The position numbers and the translations under genes are program-made. DNA of 64,000 nt from CANMUM01 sp965263365 (GTDB lineage: Bacteria; Pseudomonadota; Alphaproteobacteria; Rhodobacterales; Rhodobacteraceae), in NCBI GenBank assembly GCA_965263365.1, contig OZ253672.1:1488001-1552000 (forward strand), written 5' to 3'. Positions 18,326-27,690 of the stretch are shown piece after piece. Below the pieces are notes generated by a model. That model saw only the letters and a program-made list of their open reading frames with translations, did not search any database and was not told where the DNA came from. The first letter of the stretch is position 1, and every line of letters begins with the position of its first letter.

Positions 18326-18705
18326 TTTTTGCCACCTTTGCTAAGTTTCTCAAAAAACAACCGAAAAACATCTGGTGCTTTTTCAACGATCAATGTTGAG
18401 AACGCGCCAGCTAAGCCAATCACAATAGCGGGGTGAAATTCATCAATACCCAAAAAGCTGCTATTTGAGTGAAATGATGCCATGCCAATTACGACAAAGA
18501 AAAACGCTGTCACAATCGTTAAGTAGCTCGCGCGGTTTTCTTTATCGAGAACACTTTGAATCGCAACATTTCCGAACATCCCAAGCACAACGCCTGCCAA
18601 AAACTCTGCCGGCGAAGATTTAATTCCAAAAGCGGCGAGTGCACTAACGAGCATTCCTGCACCATTGGGGAATGCTTTTGTTGATAAAATGAGAAGTTTA
18701 TTCAT
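18322..18705 (-). CDS. Membrane protein of the lysis region
   Basis: 127 residues from the ATG at 18705, with three or four hydrophobic stretches (AGMLVSALAAFGI, FLAGVVLGMFGNVAIQ, LTIVTAFFFVVIGMA, AIVIGLAGAFSTLIV). It may be a holin-type protein but is not assigned to a family. The frame is open further upstream into the DUF1353 gene, but those residues look like overlap, not protein. Confidence 0.6.
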   Translation of the reverse strand: MNKLLILSTKAFPNGAGMLVSALAAFGIKSSPAEFLAGVVLGMFGNVAIQSVLDKENRASYLTIVTAFFFVVIGMASFHSNSSFLGIDEFHPAIVIGLAGAFSTLIVEKAPDVFRLFFEKLSKGGKK

Positions 18706-18725
18706 GCCTGTGATCTGCCTATCAA

Positions 18726-19178
18726 TTATGGTTTTGTATTTATGCGGCGCTCCGGATGACCGTAGCGTTTCCACCAAAATGGCCAGCCGCCGATGCGCAC
18801 AGATGCCCAAATCACCCACGCATGGAAAGCGTGGACATCAAGCGCCAGCATGGCATCATGAAATATCTCGTCAGCTTCACTGCGCGAATATTCATGGCCA
18901 AGATGCTCGTAGATAAAATCATGGAGCGCTGCGGCTTGCATATATTTTGGGTGCGCACGCGGATAGAGAAGATTGGCAGGAAATGGCACGCTCGCCCCAT
19001 CGAACTCATAACCCTTTGGCACAGATATAATAGCCTCAGGCTTTTCAAGTGATCCAACCGCCCATTCAAAATCATCACCCACAAGCCACTTTTGGCGCGT
19101 CATGCCGGGGAACCAGCGACTGACAATATGATCTCTAACTGCTTCGGCTCTAAACGGTTTTGTAAAACTTGAGGTCAT
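18726..19178 (-). CDS. DUF1353 phage protein
   Basis: 150 residues of the DUF1353 family, recognised from ISVPKGYEFDGASVP, AALHDFIYEHLG and ADEIFHDAML. Conserved His/Asp residues suggest a metal site, but the role is unknown. Genes of this family usually lie near phage tail or lysis genes. Its ATGA overlaps the stop of the upstream gene. Confidence 0.82.
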   Translation of the reverse strand: MTSSFTKPFRAEAVRDHIVSRWFPGMTRQKWLVGDDFEWAVGSLEKPEAIISVPKGYEFDGASVPFPANLLYPRAHPKYMQAAALHDFIYEHLGHEYSRSEADEIFHDAMLALDVHAFHAWVIWASVRIGGWPFWWKRYGHPERRINTKP

Positions 19179-19927
19179 GGGGTGATTCCCCATTTTTCAA
19201 TAAGATTTCGAGTTATTGAATCAATAGCGTCTTCATCCAAAACTGCGTCCGCAGCATAGGCCAAAACTTCACATACAATTCCTTGCCACGATCGTCCACT
19301 TTCTGCTTTATTTTGTCCGCCAACCGACGCGATGTTGAAGTGAGTTATTCCGGCGTCTGCTGCAGAATAATGCATTACAGATAACGGCAACGGGAGGATT
19401 TGGCTGGAATACGCGCCTCCGTTTTTTCTTGCTCCAGTGAGTTTGAAGTTGCTCCATGTGTCGTTCGCACCTTGATTACCAACAAGCCGTTGACCATCTG
19501 GGCTATTTATACCAATCAAGTCTGTCACCAATGTGGTGTAATCGTCCCAACTTGTTTCAACACCCGTCTTGTAAGCTTTCACCACAAACAAATGCGAGCA
19601 AGGCGCATCCATGGGCAATTCAAAGCCTAAATTATTGGCCTGTTGCGGCCATACAAATGCGGGACGCCCCTTAGAAAAACTATGATGATGCACATATATT
19701 GGTGCTCCAGATGAGGATGCATTCAAGTTTAAGCCACCCTTCAAGTTTTTGATGCACGTCACATTCCCCTCAATGTCATATTCAATAGAATCTGGAGCTA
19801 GAGCATCGAAATGACCAATCAATCCGTCATCAAATATTGATTCAGAAACAAACACTTGGCTTGTTGGCGGCAAACTTGTTTCAATCTCCACCTCGACGCT
19901 ATGAGCAGGGCAAGAAAATCTATCCAT
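19175..19927 (-). CDS. Putative tail-associated protein with a lectin-like fold
   Basis: 250 residues. Segments such as GLIGHFDALAPDSIEYD, RPAFVWPQQANNLGFE and WQGIVCEVLAYAADAVLDEDAID resemble concanavalin/LamG-like modules found in phage tail or fibre proteins. It lies at the end of the tail-fibre block. Binding to a surface sugar is plausible but unproven. Confidence 0.55.
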   Translation of the reverse strand: MDRFSCPAHSVEVEIETSLPPTSQVFVSESIFDDGLIGHFDALAPDSIEYDIEGNVTCIKNLKGGLNLNASSSGAPIYVHHHSFSKGRPAFVWPQQANNLGFELPMDAPCSHLFVVKAYKTGVETSWDDYTTLVTDLIGINSPDGQRLVGNQGANDTWSNFKLTGARKNGGAYSSQILPLPLSVMHYSAADAGITHFNIASVGGQNKAESGRSWQGIVCEVLAYAADAVLDEDAIDSITRNLIEKWGITP

Positions 19928-20258
19928 ATCGCGCAATATCCTCCGTTGTGGTTAGGCTGCCTGATAAAATCGTGATGACAAAGCCGTTAATCGTGATTTG
20001 AAATTGGTATTTGTAAGAGCCAATTGGCGGTGCCTCAAAAGATCCAATGATAAATTCACCATCACCAGAGTGAAGAAGTCCATTGCCAACACTTTGGGAA
20101 GAAATCAGCGCACCACGTCCATCACGAAGTTGAAAAATGGCCTCCATTCTGGATGTGCTCAACGGTAGCTTGATGCCGTCAATAACCTCGGTAACCTTAA
20201 TTTTCAAAGGCCAGACCGTATCACCAACCACATAATTGGGATAATCGAACACCTTCAT
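19920..20258 (-). CDS. Putative baseplate/fibre accessory protein
   Basis: 112 residues, mostly predicted beta strand, with alternating polar and hydrophobic residues (VGDTVWPLKIKVTEV, YKYQFQITINGFVITIL). The pattern is like the Ig-like N-terminal modules of phage baseplate upper proteins. No exact family is assigned. Confidence 0.55.
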   Translation of the reverse strand: MKVFDYPNYVVGDTVWPLKIKVTEVIDGIKLPLSTSRMEAIFQLRDGRGALISSQSVGNGLLHSGDGEFIIGSFEAPPIGSYKYQFQITINGFVITILSGSLTTTEDIARYG

Positions 20259-20719
20259 TAGAATGCCTCAATAAGGTCAATTACAGACTTAGGTGCAAGT
20301 GGCCAATGACTATCAAGCGTGTAATCATTTTTGCCAAGATCGATGAGTTTGTTACTCACACCGCGCATAGCCGCAACCCAATCAAGCCCACGGTCAAATG
20401 CCAAAGCCTGATCATCTGATAGACGTCCAGCCGCGCGCGCTGCGGTTAAATTGGCGTAGTCGCTTTCAGACATTATAGCCAAAATCCGCGAACGACATTC
20501 ACGCTTGATCAAAGTGCTCAAGATTTCTTTATTCTTTTCCAAGGCGATCTCGCTCGATACGTCAATTGTAACTGATGCGAGCGCTGCAATTTTGTCAGCT
20601 TGCTCGGGGTCGCCATCGGTTATTGTTGTCGGAAGCCAGATTTGCAACCGATCATCAAAATATTCGCAATCCACTTTGCCGTCGTCAACGCGAACAGCAT
20701 TTCTGATTTTTACTTCCAT
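20258..20719 (-). CDS. Putative tail fibre assembly protein
   Basis: 153 residues from the ATG at 20719, which has AGGA upstream. Earlier in-frame ATGs at 20728 and 20827 are possible, but the latter is inside the fibre gene. It follows the fibre gene directly, and its C-terminal half (RILAIMSESDYANLTAARAAGR) is helical, as in fibre-assembly chaperones. No definite family match. Confidence 0.5.
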   Translation of the reverse strand: MEVKIRNAVRVDDGKVDCEYFDDRLQIWLPTTITDGDPEQADKIAALASVTIDVSSEIALEKNKEILSTLIKRECRSRILAIMSESDYANLTAARAAGRLSDDQALAFDRGLDWVAAMRGVSNKLIDLGKNDYTLDSHWPLAPKSVIDLIEAF

Positions 20720-20729
20720 CTTATCCATC

Positions 20730-21806
20730 CTATGAAACACGAAACCAAAGCGATTGATGTCCGCCATTGGGAGAATTCCCCCATAACTGCCACGTTCCCG
20801 ACAACGTTGAGCTTGCTTGTTCGCCATTGCCTGTTGTTGGTCTCAAACTTGAACCTTTCACGTATCCACCAGGTGCGGCCGTCGCACCCTCTGCAAAACA
20901 GAGCGTCCCAATCGTCCCGAACCGTTTTCCCGAGTGCAAAATATGACCGCCGTTTACAAGCGCCACACCACTGGAAACGAGATCGAGCTGAGCGCCACCA
21001 TCGTTATTAAGGCGCATCCTATCATTTAGGGCTTGTATATACCCCTCACGTTGAGAATCGCCATCATAAAAACTAATATAGGCGCTGCGTGCAGCACCTG
21101 TTTGATAGCCTAAACGTATTTGTTCATCTGCCGGGCGCCCATAAATAATGAGCCCAGTTGTTTTGTCATTCACATCCGAACGTAAAAAACTGGATGCTGA
21201 CAAATTGCCAACCTTATCCGCATTTCTGGCGCTAACGGCTTTTGCATTTGCACCCAGCTTCGAGTTTGGGTCAAAGTTGCCAGCGTCCCAGACGGCGTGA
21301 CCATCATGATAAAATTTACGCCATACACTCCAATTTCCATTGTAATATCCGCGTTGATACATTTCGGGCATGCCGTCATTATATGTCAGATAAATTTGGG
21401 TAACACCTGCTGTCTTATATACCATGAGGGCCCCAGCCTTATCTTCCGGGTAATTCGAGCCACTTGCAGCACTTGAATTTGATGACTGATACCAAAGGCC
21501 CGGTGATTGGTAGTTATTTAGATTTTTACCGTCACCAATCCGTGAAGGAGAGTTCCAGTAAGCCTCATTCGGTATGCGTTGCAACACGGCAACTGCATCA
21601 ACAAGCGAAGAAGAGCCAGACAATGCAGCATCAATATACCCCATTGCACTATCTGAATAGGTATTAGTTTTGACGATGTTTTGATAAGCATCACTAACAA
21701 GCCACGAAAAAAAAGTTTTGCAACGCGCTGACCAAGATGCCTTGTGTGCAGGGTCGGGCGTTTGACCTGTGTAAGGCTGCAATGTAGGTTTGGCAGGTTT
21801 CGCCAT
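20730..21806 (-). CDS. Tail fibre protein with a knob-type domain
   Basis: 358 residues. The N-terminal part resembles particle-attachment segments. Residues about 77-180 match the pyocin-knob-like pattern (GLWYQSSNS, GALMVYKT, QIYLTYNDGMPEMYQRGYYN, WSVWRKFYHDGH). The C-terminal part has fibre-tip features (GTIGTLCFAEG, WQLWGNSPNGGHQSLWFRV). It probably recognises the host surface. The next gene downstream is a candidate assembly chaperone. Confidence 0.75.
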   Translation of the reverse strand: MAKPAKPTLQPYTGQTPDPAHKASWSARCKTFFSWLVSDAYQNIVKTNTYSDSAMGYIDAALSGSSSLVDAVAVLQRIPNEAYWNSPSRIGDGKNLNNYQSPGLWYQSSNSSAASGSNYPEDKAGALMVYKTAGVTQIYLTYNDGMPEMYQRGYYNGNWSVWRKFYHDGHAVWDAGNFDPNSKLGANAKAVSARNADKVGNLSASSFLRSDVNDKTTGLIIYGRPADEQIRLGYQTGAARSAYISFYDGDSQREGYIQALNDRMRLNNDGGAQLDLVSSGVALVNGGHILHSGKRFGTIGTLCFAEGATAAPGGYVKGSSLRPTTGNGEQASSTLSGTWQLWGNSPNGGHQSLWFRVS

Positions 21807-22696
21807 TATTGAACTCCCTCAAAATCAATTTTGTAAATGTAATCGTCTGGCAAGCTTTCAGGCAGCGAAATACTTCTCAAAATGCCAAAGCCAATCGTAG
21901 TGGGGCGTTCAAGACTTCCCCAATAGGCCAGTTGCCGCCCAACGATGGGCTTGAGGACTGACCAGAACTCCTCAAAATATTCTTTAGGTGAATGCACTTT
22001 GAATTGTGAGTTGACACGTGCAGGTAAGTAACGAAATTCAGGAACTCCAAAATCATTGTCTTGGTATTTAGAGTACGAAGTAATCTCGGCCTCGGTTGCA
22101 CTATCCATAAGCGCCCAACCAATATCGTGAAGCCTGCCCAAAATCTTAATTTCACCAATAGCCACATAGCCGCTGCCAATCGCTGTCAAGCGTACCTTTT
22201 CAGTTATGGCAGGAATATCCGTGAAGATTTGATTGGAGGTTGCAGAGCTTGGTTGTGTGAATAAAAAGTCATAGAAGCTTGTGTAATTAAAGCCGCTCAC
22301 ATCTACGACCTCCGATGAAAGCCATTGATTCAAACCATCATAAAGGTCAATCTTGAACTGCTCGCAATTTACATCAAAAATAGCCACGGCAGCCACGTCC
22401 GAAATATCACTGATTGTGAACTGCAAACTACCTGAGGACACAGAAGGGTTGCTCAAAACACCATCAAAAGCCTTGAACGCATTCGTGGTCTCTTTGAGCG
22501 CCCACGCATAGCCAGTTGTCAATTCAGGATTTTGGCCACTTAAATCTTTCAAGATGCAGCTATAGACGTGATGATTATAAACAACTGTTTCGCCAAATCC
22601 ATAAACCTTAGAGGCACTCCATGCAGGCGCTTCATTCTCGCTTAGATTGACACTCACATCTGCAAGGTCAATATCTATTGGCTCGCCAATAATCAT
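21806..22696 (-). CDS. Tail protein with a carbohydrate-binding-like N-terminal module
   Basis: 296 residues. The segment about 26-66 (WSASKVYGFGETVVYNHHVY through CILKDLSGQNPEL) has the aromatic/Gly pattern of chitin-binding type 3 or fibre carbohydrate modules. The rest is beta-rich and unrecognised. It follows the tape measure gene with a TGATG overlap, the place where distal tail or hub genes normally lie, so it may take that role. Confidence 0.6.
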   Translation of the reverse strand: MIIGEPIDIDLADVSVNLSENEAPAWSASKVYGFGETVVYNHHVYSCILKDLSGQNPELTTGYAWALKETTNAFKAFDGVLSNPSVSSGSLQFTISDISDVAAVAIFDVNCEQFKIDLYDGLNQWLSSEVVDVSGFNYTSFYDFLFTQPSSATSNQIFTDIPAITEKVRLTAIGSGYVAIGEIKILGRLHDIGWALMDSATEAEITSYSKYQDNDFGVPEFRYLPARVNSQFKVHSPKEYFEEFWSVLKPIVGRQLAYWGSLERPTTIGFGILRSISLPESLPDDYIYKIDFEGVQ

Positions 22697-25600
22697 CAAT
22701 TTCTCCCGTAGATGCCTTGATTGCGTTGTTGGGTCGTGAGCTTGTTAAACGCCTCGCGCATCAAGCGCATTTCTCGTATCATCTCAGCGTTATATTCTTC
22801 CTGCGTGGTCGCGTCTGCGCCAATGTCAGCGTAGCGTTGCTCCCAAGCTGCGGCCATTGTTGCCTCATACTCACTTGCGTATTTATCGGCATCGAGCGTG
22901 AGCGGCGTTTTTAAAACATCCATCCAAGCATTTACAGCCGAGGTATGTGCTTCAAGTTGAGCTTGAGCAGCAGTTTGCGCCGCTTCGTGCACCTCCTCCC
23001 AAACAGAAACAAGGTCGCGAATTGAATAAAAAGCATCACTTTGCGTGTTATCGAATGCAGCTAATATGTTACGATATTCTCCCAATGTGGCGGGAACAGA
23101 TTCACCAATGGCCGAAAACGCGCTTTCAAGTTGTGCGCGCATCGCGTCAAGCTGTTGATCCTCTGGCAGTAAATCAAAGAGTATATCGAATTGGTCTTGA
23201 TTGAACTGCGCCAAAGCCTCTGCAGCCGCATTGGCTGCGGCTTCTGCATCATCAAATAAAGTGCGCATTTGCGGCGCGATTTGAAGAAGCGCATTGTATG
23301 CCTCGCGCCCTGCCTCAGTCATCAAATCTTGCGACAAAACAAGTTGCTTAAATTCTTCTGCCGTTTGGGGAACGAAAATGCCCAAATCTGCAAATACTGC
23401 ATTGGTTTGACCCGCAAGCATATCGAGCTTTTCTTGATCACTGAAAAAGCCATCAATGAACGCGCCGACTTTTGATGCCAGAGCCTCTGTGCCGCCTGCT
23501 AGTTCGGCAAGAGCATTCGCCGCTTCAATCGCTGCCGCATTTAGCCTTCGCGCTTGCTCATTAACGCCTGTGCCTTCAACATCTTCCTGTGTATTTCCAA
23601 ATTTCGCATTGCGGAATTTTTCAAAAATGCCAGATGACATTTTGGTTGCTTTGGTAAAGACCTTATTCAAGCCAAAGCCGATCGCGCCAAAACCATCCTC
23701 TGCCGATTTGCTTAGCCCACCGGCAACCTTTGCAAAGGTGTCCTGCGTGACCAGTTGTAGAGCATCAAATTGCATACCAAGCGGCGCAAGAATTTGCTGA
23801 ACATTGGAATAGGTCGCAACTTCTTCGAAAGAATATCCAGTGAAGGCCTGCACAATCGTGTCTTGATACTCACCCAGCCATGCCTCAACTTTGGCTTTAA
23901 CTTCAGAATCAGAAAGGCCATGTGTATCAATAGTCTGCATAGCCATCTCCACACCATCAATCATCGCATCCGAGATATTCAAACCCACACGGTCAAATAG
24001 GTCTGAGGCGTTACCTTGAATACCATCAATAATGCCGTTGATCTCTTTGGCAAATTCATCATCAAGCGCACTGGTCTTAGTTTTCTTTTTCTTTCTTAAT
24101 CCCCACCAAGTCGATTTCTCGATCTTCTTAAATTGATTGCCAATCAGATCACCATCTTTAATGCCGAGATTTAATCCGCCACCAATAACCTTGGAACTCG
24201 AAAACCCTTTGATCAAACCCGTGATAAGATTGAAGCCACTTACGATTCCACCGATTAAGGGCATAGCACCGCTCAAGCCCTGTAGGAGACCACCAAAGCC
24301 TCCGCCGCTGAAAAGACCACTAATGCCACTCGCAAGCCCACTAAATCCTGACTTGAAAGTATTAAGTAAACCCTGCAACCCTTGGCTGCCTTCCGCAAAA
24401 GCCGATTTAAGGGCATTTGTGAATGATTGGCGAGCATAATCAGCGATCTCTCCAAATGCGTTTTTGAACGCTCCTACGATGTCACCATTGGTTAAATCAT
24501 TAAGGAAGCCATCAAATACACCTGAAAGCATATTCTTAAAATTCTTGAACTCACTTTCCACCTTATCGGCAAGATCACCGGCAGCTTTGACGGCGAGACT
24601 TGAGCTATCCTCAATTCCAACGGCAAGACCAGCGGGTATCCAATGACCAAGCGCCGCCATAACCTTGGAAGGGGAGGCAATACCCAATCGATCTTTGACC
24701 CACTGAGGAATCAAATCGGTCAAGCTGCTGACCTTTGCTTTAAGAGATTCCCAAGCCTGATCGATACCAACGCGAATGCCATTCACAATTTCACGACCAA
24801 CATTAATCATGGCGGCTGCAGCATTTGCGACACCATCATTAATTGCACCAATCAAACTGTTCATGGCTTCCAGTCCAAATCGACCCAAATCGGCAATAAA
24901 TGTATCACCAAAGGCTGTTATCGCCGCTTTTCCATGATCAAGCGCAGCGGTAAAATCACCCCGAAATAAATCCACAATACCCGCAACAATATTCGTCAGA
25001 ACATCCCATGTTGCTTGAAAATTCTCAGCAAAATATACGACAGCATCTCGCGCAAAATTAACCGCAATAGCAACTTTCCCAAAGGAAACATCAAAGCCGA
25101 GATTATTAAAAAGGTCACGTAGCCGCATTACTCCAGCATCAACATCACCAACAAATATGGAAAAGGCTGATCGCAATAATTCTATCGGAGCAAGCGCAAT
25201 ATTGAGCGCGGTTTCAAGCGCTGGGAATTTTTCGACAAGCGTATCCCAATGCCTATAAAGATAAATTGCACTCGCTGCCAATGCTGCAATTCCAGCGACA
25301 GTAAGGGCGATCGGCGCGATGAGCGCGCCAACGCTAACACCTGCCGCCGCCGCCGTAATTGATAATGTTCCAAACATGGTTACGATTGGTCCCAACATCA
25401 TTAACAGTGGGCCAATTGCCGTAACTATTCCGCCTATAATGACACCAATATGCAAGAGTTTAGGATTAGTTTCCGAAAGGCGCGTGAAGAGTGCGGCAAG
25501 ATTTTCCACAAAACCAGTGAACATATCGAGAAGGCCGGATTCTGCGATGGCTATTTGCAAAGCTTCAAAAGCACTCGACATGCGTTTCATCGCGCCGTTA

Positions 25601-26595
25601 AAACCTTCCATTTGAGCCGCAGCGATTTCTTGTGCTGTGCCTCCTGAGTTTTTTAACTCGTCTGTAAGGGCCACCAAGGCGTCAGAACCTTGAGACACAA
25701 GCGCAGCCATCGCTGGGCCAGCACGTTGACCAAATATTTCCATAAACAGCCCTGCATCTTCAGCATGGGGTTCAAGCTGCTGAATAATCTCATCAAGTGG
25801 CAGCAACTTTCCTGCCGCATCCTTGAAATTAAGTCCTGCGTCCTTCATAGCAGTAGCCGCCGCCGCCGTTGGACTTAAAATTCGGCTTATTGATCCTCGA
25901 AGGCTGGTACCCGCCATAGACGCCTGAATGCCCGCATTACCCATAAGACCCATCGCGGCGGCGGCGGCTTCAAACTCGACACCGGCGGCGTTGGCGACGG
26001 GACCCGCATATTTCATTGCCTCGCCAAGCTGTCGAAGATCAGTGTTCGCACTGGTGAAGGTTTTAACAAGGACGTCATTTACACGCGAAAGTTCGCTTAC
26101 ATCCATGCCATACCCAGACAAAACATTCGAAACGATATCTGCTGAGTCCGCCAGATCCATTTGGGCGGCGGCAGCAAGCTCCAACGTGCTTGGAAGTGCA
26201 TCAATTGCCTCGTTTGCATCAAAGCCCGCCATCGCAAGAAACGACAGTGCGTCAGCAGATTGGCTTGCGCTATACTGGGTCGTCGCCCCCATTTCCTTTG
26301 CGACTGTTTTTAGAGCTTCAAATTCCTGACCCGTCGCGCCGCTGACAGCACGAACCTTATTCATCGAAGCCTCAAAGTCACCAGCAGTTTTCAACGACAA
26401 CGCACCGAAACCAACGAAAGGTAAGGTCAAATACGTGGACATCGATTTACCGACGCCACTCATATTTCGACCAAGGCGTTGAAACTGTCTTGCTGTTTTT
26501 TGCAATTCGCGCTGGGCTTGAGTTAAGCCCTTTTCAAAGCCTGCTGAGTTCAGACCAAGTGAAACACGAAGTGCACCGATGAGTGCTGATGACAT
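22696..26595 (-). CDS. Tail tape measure protein
   Basis: 1299 residues, setting tail length and channelling DNA. The N-terminal TP901-type core is clear (FEASMNKVRAVSGATGQEF, LELAAAAQMDLADSADI, AMKYAGPVANAAGVEFE). Several hydrophobic helices lie at about 380-450. Gly-rich stretches (about 760-800) and long alpha-helical segments follow. At about three residues per nanometre-scale tail unit, a long flexible siphovirus tail is implied. The ATG overlaps the stop of the frameshifted chaperone extension (TAATG). Confidence 0.93.
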   Translation of the reverse strand: MSSALIGALRVSLGLNSAGFEKGLTQAQRELQKTARQFQRLGRNMSGVGKSMSTYLTLPFVGFGALSLKTAGDFEASMNKVRAVSGATGQEFEALKTVAKEMGATTQYSASQSADALSFLAMAGFDANEAIDALPSTLELAAAAQMDLADSADIVSNVLSGYGMDVSELSRVNDVLVKTFTSANTDLRQLGEAMKYAGPVANAAGVEFEAAAAAMGLMGNAGIQASMAGTSLRGSISRILSPTAAAATAMKDAGLNFKDAAGKLLPLDEIIQQLEPHAEDAGLFMEIFGQRAGPAMAALVSQGSDALVALTDELKNSGGTAQEIAAAQMEGFNGAMKRMSSAFEALQIAIAESGLLDMFTGFVENLAALFTRLSETNPKLLHIGVIIGGIVTAIGPLLMMLGPIVTMFGTLSITAAAAGVSVGALIAPIALTVAGIAALAASAIYLYRHWDTLVEKFPALETALNIALAPIELLRSAFSIFVGDVDAGVMRLRDLFNNLGFDVSFGKVAIAVNFARDAVVYFAENFQATWDVLTNIVAGIVDLFRGDFTAALDHGKAAITAFGDTFIADLGRFGLEAMNSLIGAINDGVANAAAAMINVGREIVNGIRVGIDQAWESLKAKVSSLTDLIPQWVKDRLGIASPSKVMAALGHWIPAGLAVGIEDSSSLAVKAAGDLADKVESEFKNFKNMLSGVFDGFLNDLTNGDIVGAFKNAFGEIADYARQSFTNALKSAFAEGSQGLQGLLNTFKSGFSGLASGISGLFSGGGFGGLLQGLSGAMPLIGGIVSGFNLITGLIKGFSSSKVIGGGLNLGIKDGDLIGNQFKKIEKSTWWGLRKKKKTKTSALDDEFAKEINGIIDGIQGNASDLFDRVGLNISDAMIDGVEMAMQTIDTHGLSDSEVKAKVEAWLGEYQDTIVQAFTGYSFEEVATYSNVQQILAPLGMQFDALQLVTQDTFAKVAGGLSKSAEDGFGAIGFGLNKVFTKATKMSSGIFEKFRNAKFGNTQEDVEGTGVNEQARRLNAAAIEAANALAELAGGTEALASKVGAFIDGFFSDQEKLDMLAGQTNAVFADLGIFVPQTAEEFKQLVLSQDLMTEAGREAYNALLQIAPQMRTLFDDAEAAANAAAEALAQFNQDQFDILFDLLPEDQQLDAMRAQLESAFSAIGESVPATLGEYRNILAAFDNTQSDAFYSIRDLVSVWEEVHEAAQTAAQAQLEAHTSAVNAWMDVLKTPLTLDADKYASEYEATMAAAWEQRYADIGADATTQEEYNAEMIREMRLMREAFNKLTTQQRNQGIYGRN

Positions 26596-26908
26596 TAAGG
26601 GTTCCTAGATGCCGCTAGAAAGAGGTTTTTGATTTCCTCAGGCGATTGCGCAACACGCTTCGCAGGTTTCATATCGTCCTCGATCTTCGGCATCTTCTTT
26701 GGGTTATGGAAAGCGAAATATATCCAATTAGCCAACTCATGATTGAGATGCCGTTGGAGTTTAAAATCGCGCTTGATTTGCTCAACTTCACGATCGACCC
26801 TCGCGGAAAGGATCAAATCAATTTCGTATAAGGTTAAGTGCCAGAATTGGTCATAGTCTAAACCTTGACCAACCCATAGCTTAAGTATCCGCTCTAGGCG
26901 GTCTCGGA
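26595..26908 (-). CDS. Tail assembly chaperone, C-terminal extension made by -1 frameshifting
   Basis: This frame has no ATG. It is open from before the stop of the upstream chaperone gene and encodes LRDRLERILKLWVG followed by YDQFWHLTLYEIDLIL, a pattern typical of second tail chaperones. It is reached by a -1 slip at 26909-26915 and would add 104 residues to the first 120 of the upstream protein. This is the G-GT arrangement conserved in long-tailed phages, just before the tape measure gene. An apparent independent TTG start at 26816 would cut off the conserved part. Confidence 0.85.
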
Positions 26909-27268
26909 GTTTCCCGGAGGGGTTTCCTCATCAGTCGCATTGTCAGCTTGGCCACCACCTTCCTTGGACTCAGGAAACGCAAGTTGAATGGCCTCACCAA
27001 CGATTTCTGCAACTCGGCGCACGCCGAGTTCATCCATAATCAGACTTGCGTCTTTTTGGGTGATTTTGGATTGATGCTCGGTTAAACCCGCCCAAAGCAA
27101 ATTACGAATGATTTTTACTGCGGGCAAGCTCCCTTCTTGAAATGCCTGCAAGACGCCAAAAAATGACACACCACCTGCCGCGTCCTCGAAAGCAACCTGC
27201 GCTTCCGTGGTGAAGCAAACCTTGTAGGGCTGCGAAAGAGCGGAGACTTTTACAAATCGTTTACTCAT
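26894..27268 (-). CDS. Tail assembly chaperone (zero-frame product)
   Basis: 124 residues. The pattern YKVCFTTEAQVAFEDAAGG with LRxL-like helices and a disordered acidic tail matches the GTA-type TAC family that binds tape measure protein during tail assembly. It sits between the tail tube gene and the tape measure gene. The slip site near its end allows a longer fused form. Confidence 0.82.
   Translation of the reverse strand: MSKRFVKVSALSQPYKVCFTTEAQVAFEDAAGGVSFFGVLQAFQEGSLPAVKIIRNLLWAGLTEHQSKITQKDASLIMDELGVRRVAEIVGEAIQLAFPESKEGGGQADNATDEETPPGNSETA
26909..26915 (-). promoter_or_regulatory. Programmed -1 frameshift site, G GGA AAC
   Basis: On the minus strand the heptamer GGGAAAC lies in the chaperone frame as ccG GGA AAC, a canonical X XXY YYZ slippery sequence. 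It is four codons before the zero-frame stop. Slipping enters the open -1 frame that continues to 26595. Confidence 0.85.
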
Positions 27269-27276
27269 CGTTCACC

Positions 27277-27690
27277 TCACGCTGCTGGAGTTTCGGTCAC
27301 AGGCCCCGAAAGTTGAAGCTTCACAGCCATTGATAATGCCTCTTCGGCAGAAGTTGGTGGGCGATTTACAGTCACAAACGCCTGAAATTCGACCATAGAA
27401 TTATCAGGAAAAGTTGTGCGCCAATATAGCAGATCGCCCGCATTCTCATGCGTCTTGAGCGTATTAAAATCGGTAGCCACATAGTTAGCGTCGAAACTCA
27501 CCTCACCAGGGTCTTTTAACCCCTGAATAAACTCGCGAGTGCGTTCAGGTGAACGCAAATGTGTGACGTCAACCTTATCAATTTGAGGTTCTGGGGATGC
27601 GAAGTTTTTCGGCTCCTGAACCTCTGCCCAACTGGTTCCGTCAGCAGAAAATTCCACTTTGGTATTATGGGCAAGTATAGCTTTACTCAT
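27277..27690 (-). CDS. Major tail tube protein
   Basis: 137 residues of the TP901-1-like tail tube type: AHNTKVEFSADGTSW at the N-terminus, DVTHLRSPERTREFIQGLKD in the middle, then GEVSFDANYV and a PTSAEEALSMAVKLQLSG region. It polymerises into the tail tube. Its place between the tail-completion gene and the chaperones is the standard order. Confidence 0.88.
   Translation of the reverse strand: MSKAILAHNTKVEFSADGTSWAEVQEPKNFASPEPQIDKVDVTHLRSPERTREFIQGLKDPGEVSFDANYVATDFNTLKTHENAGDLLYWRTTFPDNSMVEFQAFVTVNRPPTSAEEALSMAVKLQLSGPVTETPAA

Noticed and set aside
19175..20827. CRISPR-like or other short spaced repeats in tail genes
   Set aside because: No regularly spaced direct repeats were found here or elsewhere in the window; no CRISPR array or cas gene seen.
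26595..26816. Independent 73-residue gene with a TTG start
   Set aside because: The conserved part begins upstream of the TTG and the frame is entered by the -1 slip at 26909-26915; it is an extension of the chaperone gene.
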